A stretch of 64,000 bases of DNA from Micromonospora lupini (GTDB taxonomy: Bacteria; Actinomycetota; Actinomycetes; Mycobacteriales; Micromonosporaceae). Position 1 is the stretch's first letter; each line of letters starts with the position of its first letter. The position numbers and the translations under genes were made by a program. Shown piece by piece: positions 24,112-31,376 of this stretch. The stretch is taken from contig NZ_JAPENL010000002.1 in NCBI RefSeq assembly GCF_026342015.1, positions 1,555,001 to 1,619,000 on the forward strand, read 5' to 3'. The notes under the pieces are model-generated. The model saw nothing but the letters and a program-made list of their open reading frames with translations. It searched no databases and was not told the origin of the DNA.

Positions 24112-25245
24112 ATGGCTGCTGGGGGACTGTCGTTCAGCGGGATGCGCGGTCTGGCCGCGGTCCCGTCGTACGTCGTCATGCAGCCGACGACCCTCTGCAA
24201 TCTCGACTGTGCGTACTGCTACCTGCCGTTTCGGTCCGCTGACCGGCGGATGTCGGTGCCGGTGGCCGAGGCGGTGGCGGCGGCGGTCAACCCGTGGGCG
24301 GCGGCCGGGCGCTTCTCCGTGGTGTGGCACGGCGGCGAGCCGCTGGCCGCCGGCCGGGAGCACCTGGCCGACCTGATCGCGCCCTTCGGGCCCGAGGTCG
24401 AGCACCACGTGCAGACCAACGCCACGTTGATCGACGACGAGTGGTGCGCCTTCTTCGCCCGGCACGAGGTGCGGGTGAGCGTGAGCGTGGACGGGCCCGC
24501 CGAACGCAACGGCGACCGGGTCAACCGTGGCGGTCAGCCGGCGTACGACCGGATCCTGCGCGGTGTGGCGGCGCTGCGCCGCCACGGGCTGCCCTTCTCC
24601 GCGCTGGCCGTGGTGTCCCGGCCGGCACCGGGGCTCGCCGCCGAGTTGTACGACTACTTCCTCGGGCTGGGCTGCGACGTGCTGGGCATCAACATCGAGG
24701 AGACCGAGGGGGTAAACACCCGCGACAACAGCCATGACGCGGCGGCGGTGACGGCGTTCTGGGCCGAGTTGGTGTCGGCCTGGCGCAAGGAGCCCCGGAT
24801 CCACCTGCGCGAGGTCGAGTGGTCGCTGCGGTACGCGGCGGCGGTGCTCGACGGCGCGGCGGACGGCGTGTTGCCCCGTCGGCTGGACCCGATCCCGACC
24901 ATCGGGCACGACGGCTCGGTGACAGTGCTCTCCCCGGAGCTGGCCGGCTTCACCTCCCCGCACTACGGCGACTTCAGCAGCGGGAACGTGCTTGCCACCC
25001 CCCTGGCCCGAATCCTGCGGGACGCGGCGTCGACGCCCTGGGTTGGCGAGTTCCTGACCGGCGTGGAGGCGTGCCGGGCGTCGTGCCCGTACTTCGGCTT
25101 CTGTGGCGGCGGTCATGCCGCCAACCGTTACTTCGAGCTGGGGCGTTTTGACGGTACGGAGACCGAGCACTGCCGCAACAGCAAGATCCGCCTATTGGAG
25201 GGAGTGTTGGAGCATGCCCGAGACCACCAGTCACCGGCGGCCTGA
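24112..25245 (+). CDS. amcB: Radical SAM/SPASM cyclophane-forming peptide maturase (AmcB-like)
   Basis: A 377-residue radical SAM enzyme predicted to cross-link the peptide encoded by the overlapping next gene. The [4Fe-4S]/SAM motif CNLDCAYC places ligands at Cys29, Cys33 and Cys36. WHGGEPLAAG and VSVDGP follow the SPASM-maturase pattern. The C-terminal SPASM-type cysteine cluster is visible in EACRASCPYFGFCGGGHAANRYFE and the final EHCRNSKIR. Such enzymes join an aromatic ring carbon to a beta-carbon two residues away. ATG 24112 is preferred over GTG 24109 because of spacing from GGAGGAGGG. No dedicated peptidase or transporter gene is adjacent. The AmcB subfamily name is recognition from memory. 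Confidence 0.85.
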   Translation: MAAGGLSFSGMRGLAAVPSYVVMQPTTLCNLDCAYCYLPFRSADRRMSVPVAEAVAAAVNPWAAAGRFSVVWHGGEPLAAGREHLADLIAPFGPEVEHHVQTNATLIDDEWCAFFARHEVRVSVSVDGPAERNGDRVNRGGQPAYDRILRGVAALRRHGLPFSALAVVSRPAPGLAAELYDYFLGLGCDVLGINIEETEGVNTRDNSHDAAAVTAFWAELVSAWRKEPRIHLREVEWSLRYAAAVLDGAADGVLPRRLDPIPTIGHDGSVTVLSPELAGFTSPHYGDFSSGNVLATPLARILRDAASTPWVGEFLTGVEACRASCPYFGFCGGGHAANRYFELGRFDGTETEHCRNSKIRLLEGVLEHARDHQSPAA

Positions 25246-25450
25246 GCGCGAGGCGGACGACGCCCCGGACGGAGTCACCGAACGGGTGCGGGAGGCCGCC
25301 CCCGGGCTCGTCGCGCTGCTTCAGGAGGCCGAGGACGCGCGGCGGCTGCGGGCGGAGGTGTCGGGCGGAGACGGCGTCAGCGCGGTCTGCGCCTGGAACC
25401 ACTTCGAGAACATCCCGACCTTCTACAACTGGAACAACCGCCCGCGCTGA
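25214..25450 (+). CDS. amcA: RiPP precursor peptide (AmcA-like, multiple-cyclophane core)
   Basis: A 78-residue peptide starting inside the 3' end of the maturase gene (32-nt overlap, different frame). Residues 1-55 form a charged, helical leader (VTERVREAAPGLVALLQEAE). The C-terminus is a striking aromatic/Asn core: Cys59, then W61-N-H, F64-E-N, I-P-T, F70-Y-N, W73-N-N, and RPR. Four consecutive aromatic-x-Asn/His triplets match the three-residue cyclophane substrate pattern of radical SAM triceptide maturases. The gene is followed at once by two strong hairpins. I see no leader-cleavage protease nearby; the final RPR could be a cleavage site, which is speculation. Confidence 0.75.
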   Translation: MPETTSHRRPEREADDAPDGVTERVREAAPGLVALLQEAEDARRLRAEVSGGDGVSAVCAWNHFENIPTFYNWNNRPR

Positions 25451-25461
25451 GGCCGACGGTG

Positions 25462-25515
25462 ATCAGGGGCCTGTCGACCGGTCGGAGTGACCTCCGGTCA
25501 GGGCAGGCCCCTGAT
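25462..25515. terminator. Strong terminator after the RiPP precursor
   Basis: A 12-bp perfect stem (ATCAGGGGCCTG at 25462-25473, complement at 25504-25515) encloses a second inner stem (GACCGG 25476-25481 with CCGGTC 25494-25499), giving a long two-part hairpin 11 nt after the precursor stop. Confidence 0.75.
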
Positions 25516-25551
25516 GATCGGCACCGATCTCGCTCCCGACGGGCACATGCG

Positions 25552-25579
25552 TGAGCACGCGGGGGTTACCGCGTGCTCA
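25552..25579. terminator. Second hairpin, terminator of the DUF3073 gene
   Basis: TGAGCACGCG (25552-25561) pairs perfectly with CGCGTGCTCA (25570-25579) around an 8-nt loop. It lies just after the stop of the minus-strand DUF3073 gene and could act in both directions between these convergent genes. Confidence 0.65.
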
Positions 25580-25593
25580 GCTGCGTCGAGAGG

Positions 25594-25809
25594 TCAGCGG
25601 GTCGGTCGGACCCAGGGATCCGGGTCGTCGTCCGCGTGATTCTCATCATCGTCGTCGACGAACTCTTTTGAGTCGTCGTCGAAGTGGTGCTCAGACTTAC
25701 CAGCACCCGCCAGTTCGCGCTGCAAGGCGGTGAGGTCGGTGTTCGGGGAGTGGTACTTCAACTCCCGGGCCACCTTCGTCTGCTTGGCCTTAGCACGGCC
25801 GCGCCCCAT
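25594..25809 (-). CDS. DUF3073 family small protein
   Basis: A 71-residue actinobacterial protein with the invariant start MGRGRAKAKQTKVARELKYH, then a helical segment (TDLTALQRELAG) and a highly acidic tail (DDDDENHADDDPD). The basic head plus acidic tail suggests a nucleic-acid or ribosome-associated protein, but no function is established. The internal ATG at 25809 is the start by family comparison; the frame is open 21 codons further without conserved sequence. The 305-bp gap 25810-26114 holds only its upstream region and the valine dehydrogenase terminator. Confidence 0.88.
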   Translation of the reverse strand: MGRGRAKAKQTKVARELKYHSPNTDLTALQRELAGAGKSEHHFDDDSKEFVDDDDENHADDDPDPWVRPTR

Positions 25810-26074
25810 GGCTCGACCCCCTCGCACAGAATGCGGGGCAGCCCGAAGGCGGGCCCCGATGACGTCAGGCATCTCTCGTGGCTCTTACGGTACATGGGGA
25901 TGCCATCGTTCGGCACCTCGGGTTACCGTCGGCCGGCTCTGCGCGTCGCGGCGATCCGGCCGTCACCCAGTGTACCTGGTAAGGAGCGGAACGAGGTGCA
26001 CCCGTGACACCGGACAAAACATGCCAAACTTGATCCGGCCTCAGCTTACCGAGACGGAGCGGCGCGGGAGGCCC

Positions 26075-26102
26075 GGAGGCGGATCCCGGTCGATCCGCCT
26101 CC
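26075..26102 (-). terminator. Terminator of the valine dehydrogenase gene
   Basis: An 11-bp perfect stem (GGAGGCGGATC at 26075-26085, GATCCGCCTCC at 26092-26102) with a 6-nt loop follows the minus-strand dehydrogenase stop by 12 bp. Confidence 0.65.
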
Positions 26103-26114
26103 GCCCTCGAATGG

Positions 26115-27197
26115 TCAGCGCAGGTGGATCGTGCGCAGGCGACCGACCTCGGCCATCCGCCGCTCGGCCAGCCGGTCCGCGGCGACCGCCGGAGGCACGC
26201 CCTCGGCGTCCGCCAGGTGCAGGATCTCGCGGGTGGTGTCGTAGATCCGGGTGGCCCGCAGCTTCGCCCGCTCGAAGTTGAAGCCCTCGATCTCGTCGGC
26301 CACCTGGATCACACCACCGGCGTTGACCACGTAGTCAGGGGTGTAGAGGATGCCCCTGTCGGCCAGCAGCTTCTCGATGCCCGGGTGGGCGAGCTGGTTG
26401 TTCGCCGCTCCGGTCACCACCTTCGCGCGCAGCGCCGGCACCGTGTCGTCGTTGAGCGCGCCGCCCAGCGCGCACGGGGCGTACACGTCGATGTCCGCCG
26501 CGACGAGCGCGGTGGCGTCGTCGACCAGGGTGACCTGCGGGTGGTTCGCGCGCACCCAGGCGAGGGCCTTCGGGTTGACGTCGGTGGCGACCACCTCAGC
26601 GCCGTCCTCCAGCAGGTGCCCGGTCAGGTACTTGCCGACCTTGCCGAGGCCCGCCACGCCGACCCGCCTGCCACGCAGGCTCGGCGTGCCCCAGACGTGC
26701 TCGGCGGCGGCCCGCATCCCCTGGAAGACGCCCCAGGCGGTCAGGATCGAGGAGTCGCCGGCGCCGCCGTGCTCCACGCTGCGGCCTGTCACGTACCGGG
26801 TCTCGCGGGCGATGATGTCCATGTCGGCCACGTAGGTGCCGACGTCGCAGGCGGTGTAGTAGCGGCCGGCGAGCGACTCCACGAAGCGGCCGTACGCGCG
26901 CAGCAGCGCCTCGCTCTTGACCTGCTCCGGGTCGCCCCAGATGACTGCCTTGCCGCCGCCCAGGTCCAGCCCGGCGAGCGCGTTCTTGTACGCCATTCCG
27001 CGGGACAGGTCGAGCACGTCGGCGAGCGCGTCGTCCTCGCTGTCGTACGGGTAGAAGCGGGTGCCGCCGAGCGCGGGCCCCAGCGCGGTGGAGTAGATCC
27101 CGATGATCGCCTTCAGGCCGCTCTGCTTGTCCTGGCAGAAGACGACCTGTTCGTGACCTGTCGATCCCGGGTCGTCGGTGCTCGCGAATACGCCCAT
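26115..27197 (-). CDS. vdh: Valine/leucine dehydrogenase (Glu/Leu/Phe/Val dehydrogenase family)
   Basis: A 360-residue NAD-dependent amino-acid dehydrogenase that deaminates branched-chain amino acids to 2-oxo acids. The catalytic lysines are in GGTRFYPYDS-proximal sequence and NALAGLDLGGGKAVIWGDP. The Rossmann motif is GVAGLGKVGKYL. NNQLAHPGIEKLLADRGILYTPDYVVNAGGVI, here given in parts, is the typical C-terminal cofactor region. Length matches Streptomyces Vdh. In such organisms this enzyme feeds acyl-CoA starter and extender units for secondary metabolism. Start ATG 27197. Confidence 0.93.
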   Translation of the reverse strand: MGVFASTDDPGSTGHEQVVFCQDKQSGLKAIIGIYSTALGPALGGTRFYPYDSEDDALADVLDLSRGMAYKNALAGLDLGGGKAVIWGDPEQVKSEALLRAYGRFVESLAGRYYTACDVGTYVADMDIIARETRYVTGRSVEHGGAGDSSILTAWGVFQGMRAAAEHVWGTPSLRGRRVGVAGLGKVGKYLTGHLLEDGAEVVATDVNPKALAWVRANHPQVTLVDDATALVAADIDVYAPCALGGALNDDTVPALRAKVVTGAANNQLAHPGIEKLLADRGILYTPDYVVNAGGVIQVADEIEGFNFERAKLRATRIYDTTREILHLADAEGVPPAVAADRLAERRMAEVGRLRTIHLR

Positions 27198-27390
27198 GAC
27201 TGGCTCCTGAGTGGTGTGCGTTCCTTGTGGGACGCGGACCTGGTGGACCCCGGCGGGGATGCTGCCGGTGCGGTCGAGCCTAGTATCGGCCGCCGTACGA
27301 CCGCCCGACGTGCCGCCGCCGTCCCACGTTGCGGCGCGCGTGGTCCGGCCGCTGGCCGCGTACGAGAGCGGTTCGTGGGAGGATCGCGCG

Positions 27391-28230
27391 GTGCCGTCGC
27401 TCTTCGCTTCTTACCTGCGCGTGTACGAGCCGCTGACCGCCTTCGACCGGGACCGGCAGAGCTACTGGCGCCGCTACGTCTCGGAAGGGCGGGCGGTCGC
27501 CCCGGTCGAGGGCCCCGGCCGCCAGCGGACGGCGGTGATCGAGGCGCTGGGCGCGGGTTGGACCCGGCTGCCGGACCTGCCCGAGGAGGCGTACGTCCTG
27601 GAGACGGACGACGGCCTGCTGGTCTGCCCCTGGAACCTGCGCATCCGGGTCGCTGAGGCGGCGCTCAACGCCCGCGACGGGGTGCCCTCGGTGCTCGCCG
27701 ACGCGTTCGTGCCGCCGGTGCTCGCCGGGCAGGCCAGGGCGGTCGTCGACGACTGGCGCAGCGGCGCCCGGGTGCTGGAGCACGGTGTGCCCCGGGTGCA
27801 CGAGCAGATAGCCACCTGGGGCGTACCGCTGCGGTGGTTCGTGCTCTTCGACCCGGCGGAACGTGACCTGGTCACCGAGCCGGGCCGGCGGGCGTTGCGC
27901 TACCGGACGGAGATCTCCAAGGCCCGTCGCCGCTCGTCGCGGGCGTTGTCGGTGCTGCGTAAATCGGTGGGCGAGGCGCCGATCACCGAGGCGGTGGAGG
28001 AGGCGGCACGCTGGCTGGAGGAGTTCCACCCGCGCTCGGTGGTGGAGCTGGACTACGGCGGCCTGGTCGACCTGCTCTCCGACGAGACCCTGGCCGCGGA
28101 CGACTCACCGGAGCTGGTCGCCGGTGGCCTTGCCGGGCTGTCGCGCGGTGAGGCCGAGGAGGCGTCCGCCGCGTACGACAAGCTGGTGGCCCGCTGGCGT
28201 GCCGTGCAGCTGCTGGAACGGTGCAACTAA
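27391..28230 (+). CDS. Conserved actinobacterial protein (DUF8083-type), unknown function
   Basis: A 279-residue soluble protein without signal peptide or membrane segment. Conserved-looking stretches are FASYLRVYEPLTAFDRDRQSYW (here in part), the linker RTEISKARRRSSRALSVLRKS, and ELDYGGLVDLLSDETLAADDSP. I recognise it as the family often found beside bldC in actinomycetes; no biochemical role is known to me. GTG 27391 is chosen because GGGAGG precedes it and family sequence starts there. It is divergent from vdh and lies 251 bp upstream of bldC. Confidence 0.78.
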   Translation: MPSLFASYLRVYEPLTAFDRDRQSYWRRYVSEGRAVAPVEGPGRQRTAVIEALGAGWTRLPDLPEEAYVLETDDGLLVCPWNLRIRVAEAALNARDGVPSVLADAFVPPVLAGQARAVVDDWRSGARVLEHGVPRVHEQIATWGVPLRWFVLFDPAERDLVTEPGRRALRYRTEISKARRRSSRALSVLRKSVGEAPITEAVEEAARWLEEFHPRSVVELDYGGLVDLLSDETLAADDSPELVAGGLAGLSRGEAEEASAAYDKLVARWRAVQLLERCN

Positions 28231-28283
28231 GGCATTTCGCCCCTAGGAGCGCTCCCAAGGCGAGGTGCGCTCGTAGTTGACGC

Positions 28284-28298
28284 ATCACGAACCGTGAT
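28284..28298. promoter_or_regulatory. Inverted repeat in the bldC upstream region
   Basis: ATCACG-AAC-CGTGAT is a perfect 6+6 inverted repeat 180 bp upstream of bldC, next to a TTGACG box (28277-28282). The surrounding 28290-28350 stretch is notably AT-richer than the genome. A regulatory role is a guess. Confidence 0.3.
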
Positions 28299-28481
28299 CA
28301 TGAGTCCGAATAAGGTAGTTTCTGCCGTGTAAAAGTCGTAAAAATCGGGCATGGTTCATCCGTCCGTCTAGGGACCTTCATCCGTTCGGCCCATGTCGGA
28401 CATCGGGGACTAGCCGGACCATGGGAGACGCGTCGGCCGGCGGGACCCCGGCCGATGTCTATACATGTGGAGGAGTGACCG

Positions 28482-28691
28482 ATGGCATCGCGAACGCACG
28501 AACCAGAGCCGCTACTCACGCCGGCCGAGGTGGCGTCGATGTTCCGTGTCGACCCGAAGACGGTGACCCGGTGGGCGAAGGCGGGCAAGCTCAGTGCCAT
28601 CCGCACCCTGGGTGGTCACCGTCGATACCGCGAGTCGGAGGTCAGGGCGCTGTTGCAGGGCCAGATCCCGCAGCAGCGGCAGGGCGACTGA
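28482..28691 (+). CDS. bldC: Developmental regulator BldC (MerR-like DNA-binding domain)
   Basis: A 69-residue protein that is essentially one winged-helix MerR-type DNA-binding domain: LLTPAEVASMFRVDPKTVTRWA, then LSAIRTLGGHRRYRESEV. BldC controls the onset of development in Streptomyces and binds direct repeats cooperatively. Near-identity to BldC makes this assignment secure. A consensus ribosome-binding site (GGAGGAG) precedes the ATG. It is expressed alone, followed by a hairpin. Confidence 0.95.
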   Translation: MASRTHEPEPLLTPAEVASMFRVDPKTVTRWAKAGKLSAIRTLGGHRRYRESEVRALLQGQIPQQRQGD

Positions 28692-28712
28692 GCCGGCAGG
28701 AGTTTTTCCGGC

Positions 28713-28744
28713 AAAGGGCGGTGGATCTCGGTCCGCCGCCCTTT
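28713..28744. terminator. Bidirectional terminator after bldC
   Basis: AAAGGGCGGTGGA (28713-28725) pairs with TCCGCCGCCCTTT (28732-28744) with one mismatch and a 6-nt loop, giving A/T ends on both sides. It separates bldC from the convergent PPOX gene. Confidence 0.75.
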
Positions 28745-28757
28745 GTCGTGCCCGCCC

Positions 28758-29147
28758 TCAGCGCTGCCCCTCGGTCAACGTGACCCGGATGCCGACCGTG
28801 CCACCCTCGCCGCGGCGCAGCCGGCTGCCGATCAGGCTCAGGCGGCCGATCACCCGGTACTTGTGCTTGAGGAGATCGCGGATGCGGCCCGTGTCGCGGC
28901 GACCGGAGATCGTCGCGTGGGCGGGCACCTCCGCCCCGTGCGGCCGGCCCCGGACGTCGCACGGCGCCACAGTCACCTCGCCGTTGTGGCGGATCCGTTT
29001 CACCTTCCCCGAGTCGGCCCGGGTCCAGACCGCCAACGCCTCGCCGTCACGGACCGCCCAGACCGGGGTCGGCACCGCCCGACCGTCCTTGCGGAAGGTC
29101 GTGAGCAGGAGGTACTTCTCGGCCGACAGCCGGTCCAGCGTGGTCAC
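28758..29147 (-). CDS. PPOX-class, probably F420-dependent, oxidoreductase
   Basis: A 129-residue split-barrel flavin/deazaflavin-binding protein. TTFRKDGRAVPTPVWAV and VKRIRHNGEVTVAPCDVRG are typical of the F420-binding PPOX/FDOR-B group of actinobacteria. The substrate is unknown; related proteins reduce biliverdin or act on quinone-like substrates. Start ATG 29147, 45 bp from the divergent methyltransferase gene. Confidence 0.85.
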   Translation of the reverse strand: MTTLDRLSAEKYLLLTTFRKDGRAVPTPVWAVRDGEALAVWTRADSGKVKRIRHNGEVTVAPCDVRGRPHGAEVPAHATISGRRDTGRIRDLLKHKYRVIGRLSLIGSRLRRGEGGTVGIRVTLTEGQR

Positions 29148-29192
29148 GCCGCCAGGATACGGCCGCTGCGGGCCACCCGGAGGCCGGATAGC

Positions 29193-29981
29193 GTGAACCC
29201 CGTGACGGGGGAGCCTCTAATCGGTGACGTGGTCGGCGAACTGCTGCGGGACGCGCTCGCCGTGGCCACAGGTGTCGGACCGCGGCCCCTGGTCGGCGGG
29301 CGGCTGCCCCGGCCGGTCATCGAGATCATCGAACGCGACGACGGCCTGATCAACGGCGCCCCGGCCGCGCACTACCTCGACGGGCCAGCCGACTGGCAGC
29401 CGTACGACCACCGGGCCGTCGACCGGGCCCGGGGCGAGACGCTTGACGTCGGCTCCGGGGCCGGCCGGATCGCGCTGCTGCTCCAGGAGCGCGGCGTGCC
29501 GGTCACCGGGCTTGACACGTCGGCGGGCGCGCTCGCGGTCAGCCGCCGACGAGGCGTACGGCGGCTGGTGCACGGCACGGTGGACACGCACGTCGGCGAC
29601 GGCCAGCGGTACGACACGTTCCTGCTGCTCGGCAACAACCTCGGGCTGTTCGAGGGGCGGGAGCGGGCGCCCGGGTTCCTGGCCGCGCTCGCCGCGCTGG
29701 CCCGACCGGGGGCGCAGATCATCGCGCACGGCACCAACCCGTACGGCACCCGCGATCCGCTGCACACCGGCTATCACGAGCGCAACCGCAGCCGGGGCCG
29801 GCTCGGTGGCCAGCTGCGACTACGGCTGCGCTACCGGGAGCTGGGCACCGGGTGGTTCGACTACCTGGTCTGCTCGCCTGACGAGTTCGCCGAGCTGGTG
29901 CACGGCAGCGCCTGGCGGCTGACCGATGTGGACGACCACGACGCCCCCTACTACCTGGCCACCCTGCGCCTCGCCGGCTGA
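29193..29981 (+). CDS. Class I SAM-dependent methyltransferase
   Basis: A 262-residue methyltransferase. The SAM-binding motif I is LDVGSGAGRIALLLQ, followed by the acidic end of strand 2 in VTGLDTSAGAL and LLGNNLGLFEGRERAPGFLAAL as motif IV/V. The substrate cannot be deduced. GTG 29193 has GGAGG 9 nt upstream; a second in-frame GTG lies at 29202. A terminator hairpin follows at 29987. Confidence 0.85.
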   Translation: MNPVTGEPLIGDVVGELLRDALAVATGVGPRPLVGGRLPRPVIEIIERDDGLINGAPAAHYLDGPADWQPYDHRAVDRARGETLDVGSGAGRIALLLQERGVPVTGLDTSAGALAVSRRRGVRRLVHGTVDTHVGDGQRYDTFLLLGNNLGLFEGRERAPGFLAALAALARPGAQIIAHGTNPYGTRDPLHTGYHERNRSRGRLGGQLRLRLRYRELGTGWFDYLVCSPDEFAELVHGSAWRLTDVDDHDAPYYLATLRLAG

Positions 29982-29986
29982 TCGGA

Positions 29987-30014
29987 AGGGGGCCCTCATC
30001 GACGAGGGCCCCCT
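29987..30014. terminator. Bidirectional terminator hairpin
   Basis: AGGGGGCCCTC (29987-29997) pairs perfectly with GAGGGCCCCCT (30004-30014) around a 6-nt loop, between the convergent methyltransferase and the EF-hand-like gene. Confidence 0.75.
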
Positions 30015-30022
30015 CCGGCAGA

Positions 30023-30325
30023 TCAGACCTGGACGGTCGGGGTCAGCTCCTCGGGCGGGAGACCGCCATCGCCGTCGACCACCTCGTCGGGGGTGCCGTC
30101 CTCGTCGATGTCGACCATGGTGATGTCCACCTTGCCGTCACCGTCGGTGTCGAACTGGAAAAGGTCGGCCTTGCCGTCGCCGTCGGTGTCCACCACCCAC
30201 ACGTCGGTCTTGCCGTCGTTGTTGGTGTCGGCGCGCAGCAGGTCGACCCGCTCGTCGCCCCGGGTCTCCACGATCTCGGAGTCGGTGCTCTCCCCGGTGG
30301 TGACGCTCTCCGGTGCCTGGCTCAT
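30023..30325 (-). CDS. Small EF-hand-like calcium-binding-repeat protein
   Basis: A 100-residue acidic protein. After an N-terminal Ser/Glu-rich stretch it carries four tandem loops of the DxDxDG type: DTNNDGKTDVW, DTDGDGKADLF, DTDGDGKVDI and DIDEDGTPDEV. These resemble EF-hand or thrombospondin-type-3/dockerin loops and should bind Ca2+. There is no signal peptide, so it is either cytosolic or exported by an unrecognised route. The internal ATG at 30325 is preceded by GGGAAGGA on the minus strand, which fixes the start. Confidence 0.75.
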   Translation of the reverse strand: MSQAPESVTTGESTDSEIVETRGDERVDLLRADTNNDGKTDVWVVDTDGDGKADLFQFDTDGDGKVDITMVDIDEDGTPDEVVDGDGGLPPEELTPTVQV

Positions 30326-30422
30326 CTCGATGCGGTCCTTCCCTCGGTTGACTCGCCGTACGTACCCGATCGCGCGCTCCCCCATGCATGGGCGGGTTCG
30401 CCGTGCTGTCTAGGGTCGCACC

Positions 30423-30503
30423 ATGAGCGAGCGGAGCGGACCGGGCACCCGAGCCGGCGTGGCGGGGACCCCGCGCGCCACCGGGACGGACAGGGAGGCG
30501 TGA
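30423..30503 (+). CDS. 26-codon leader ORF upstream of the hydroxyacyl-CoA dehydrogenase (tentative)
   Basis: An ATG at 30423 opens MSERSGPGTRAGVAGTPR and ends on TGA 30501-30503, which overlaps the dehydrogenase ATG as TGATG. A TAGGGT -10-like box lies just upstream (30411-30416). It may be a translated leader or merely open sequence upstream of the start. Confidence 0.28.
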   Translation: MSERSGPGTRAGVAGTPRATGTDREA

Positions 30504-31360
30504 TGAACGATCGTTTCGTGGTCGTCGGTGCGGGCACGATGGGGCTCGGCATCGCGTACGTGGCGGCCGGGGCCGGGCACGCCGTCGAGCTGGTCGAGGT
30601 GGACGCGGCCCGGGGCGCTACCGCCCTGACCCGGCTCGCCGACCTGTGGGAGCGAGCCGTGCAGCGCGGCAAGCTGACCGCCGACGAGGCCGCCGCGAAC
30701 CGGCAGCGGGTGACGCTGCGTCCGAGCCTCGCCGAGATCGCCCCCGCTCCGGAGGTGATCGTGGAGGCGGTGCCGGAACGGCTGGACCTGAAGCGGACGG
30801 TGCTGCGGGACGCCGCCACCCTGAACCCGGCCCTGCTCGCGAGCAACACGTCGAGCATCGCCATCGGCGAGTTGGCCGCGGGCCTGGCCGCGCCCGAGCG
30901 CTTCCTCGGCCTGCACTTCTTCAACCCGGTCTGGGCGATGGCGTTGCTGGAGATCGTGGTCGGCCCAGCCACCGCCGAGGAGACCACCGCGGCGGCCGTC
31001 GCGCTCGCCGGTCGGCTCGGCAAGGACCCCGTCGTCGTACGCGACCTGCCCGGCTTCGCCACCTCCCGGCTCGGGGTCACCCTCGGCCTGGAAGCGATCC
31101 GGATGGTCGCCGACGGGGTGGCCAGCCCGGCCGACATCGACAAGGCGATGGTCCTGGGCTACCGGCACCCGATCGGGCCGCTGGAACTCACCGATCTGGT
31201 CGGCCTGGACGTGCGGCTGGACATCGCCCGCACCCTCCAGGCCGCGTACGGGGACCGCTTCGCGCCGCCGGAGCTGCTGGTGGAGATGGTGGCCGCCGGG
31301 CGGCTGGGCAAGAAGTCGGGGCACGGCTTCTACCACTGGGAAGGCGGTGTGAAGCGGTGA
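30503..31360 (+). CDS. 3-hydroxyacyl-CoA (3-hydroxybutyryl-CoA) dehydrogenase
   Basis: A 285-residue NAD-dependent dehydrogenase oxidising (S)-3-hydroxyacyl-CoA. The Rossmann motif is VVGAGTMGLGIA; the catalytic His-Glu pair is in LGLHFFNPVWAM and EIVVG. SNTSSIAIGELA and GFATSRLG-VTLGLEA complete the family pattern, and the C-terminal domain has RHPIGPLELTDLVGLD. ATG 30503 is preferred over the immediately preceding GTG. It lies 16 bp (or an overlapping mini-ORF) before the enoyl-CoA hydratase gene, so both probably act in one beta-oxidation-type pathway. Confidence 0.92.
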   Translation: MNDRFVVVGAGTMGLGIAYVAAGAGHAVELVEVDAARGATALTRLADLWERAVQRGKLTADEAAANRQRVTLRPSLAEIAPAPEVIVEAVPERLDLKRTVLRDAATLNPALLASNTSSIAIGELAAGLAAPERFLGLHFFNPVWAMALLEIVVGPATAEETTAAAVALAGRLGKDPVVVRDLPGFATSRLGVTLGLEAIRMVADGVASPADIDKAMVLGYRHPIGPLELTDLVGLDVRLDIARTLQAAYGDRFAPPELLVEMVAAGRLGKKSGHGFYHWEGGVKR

Positions 31361-31376
31361 GCGCGGTCGCGGACGG

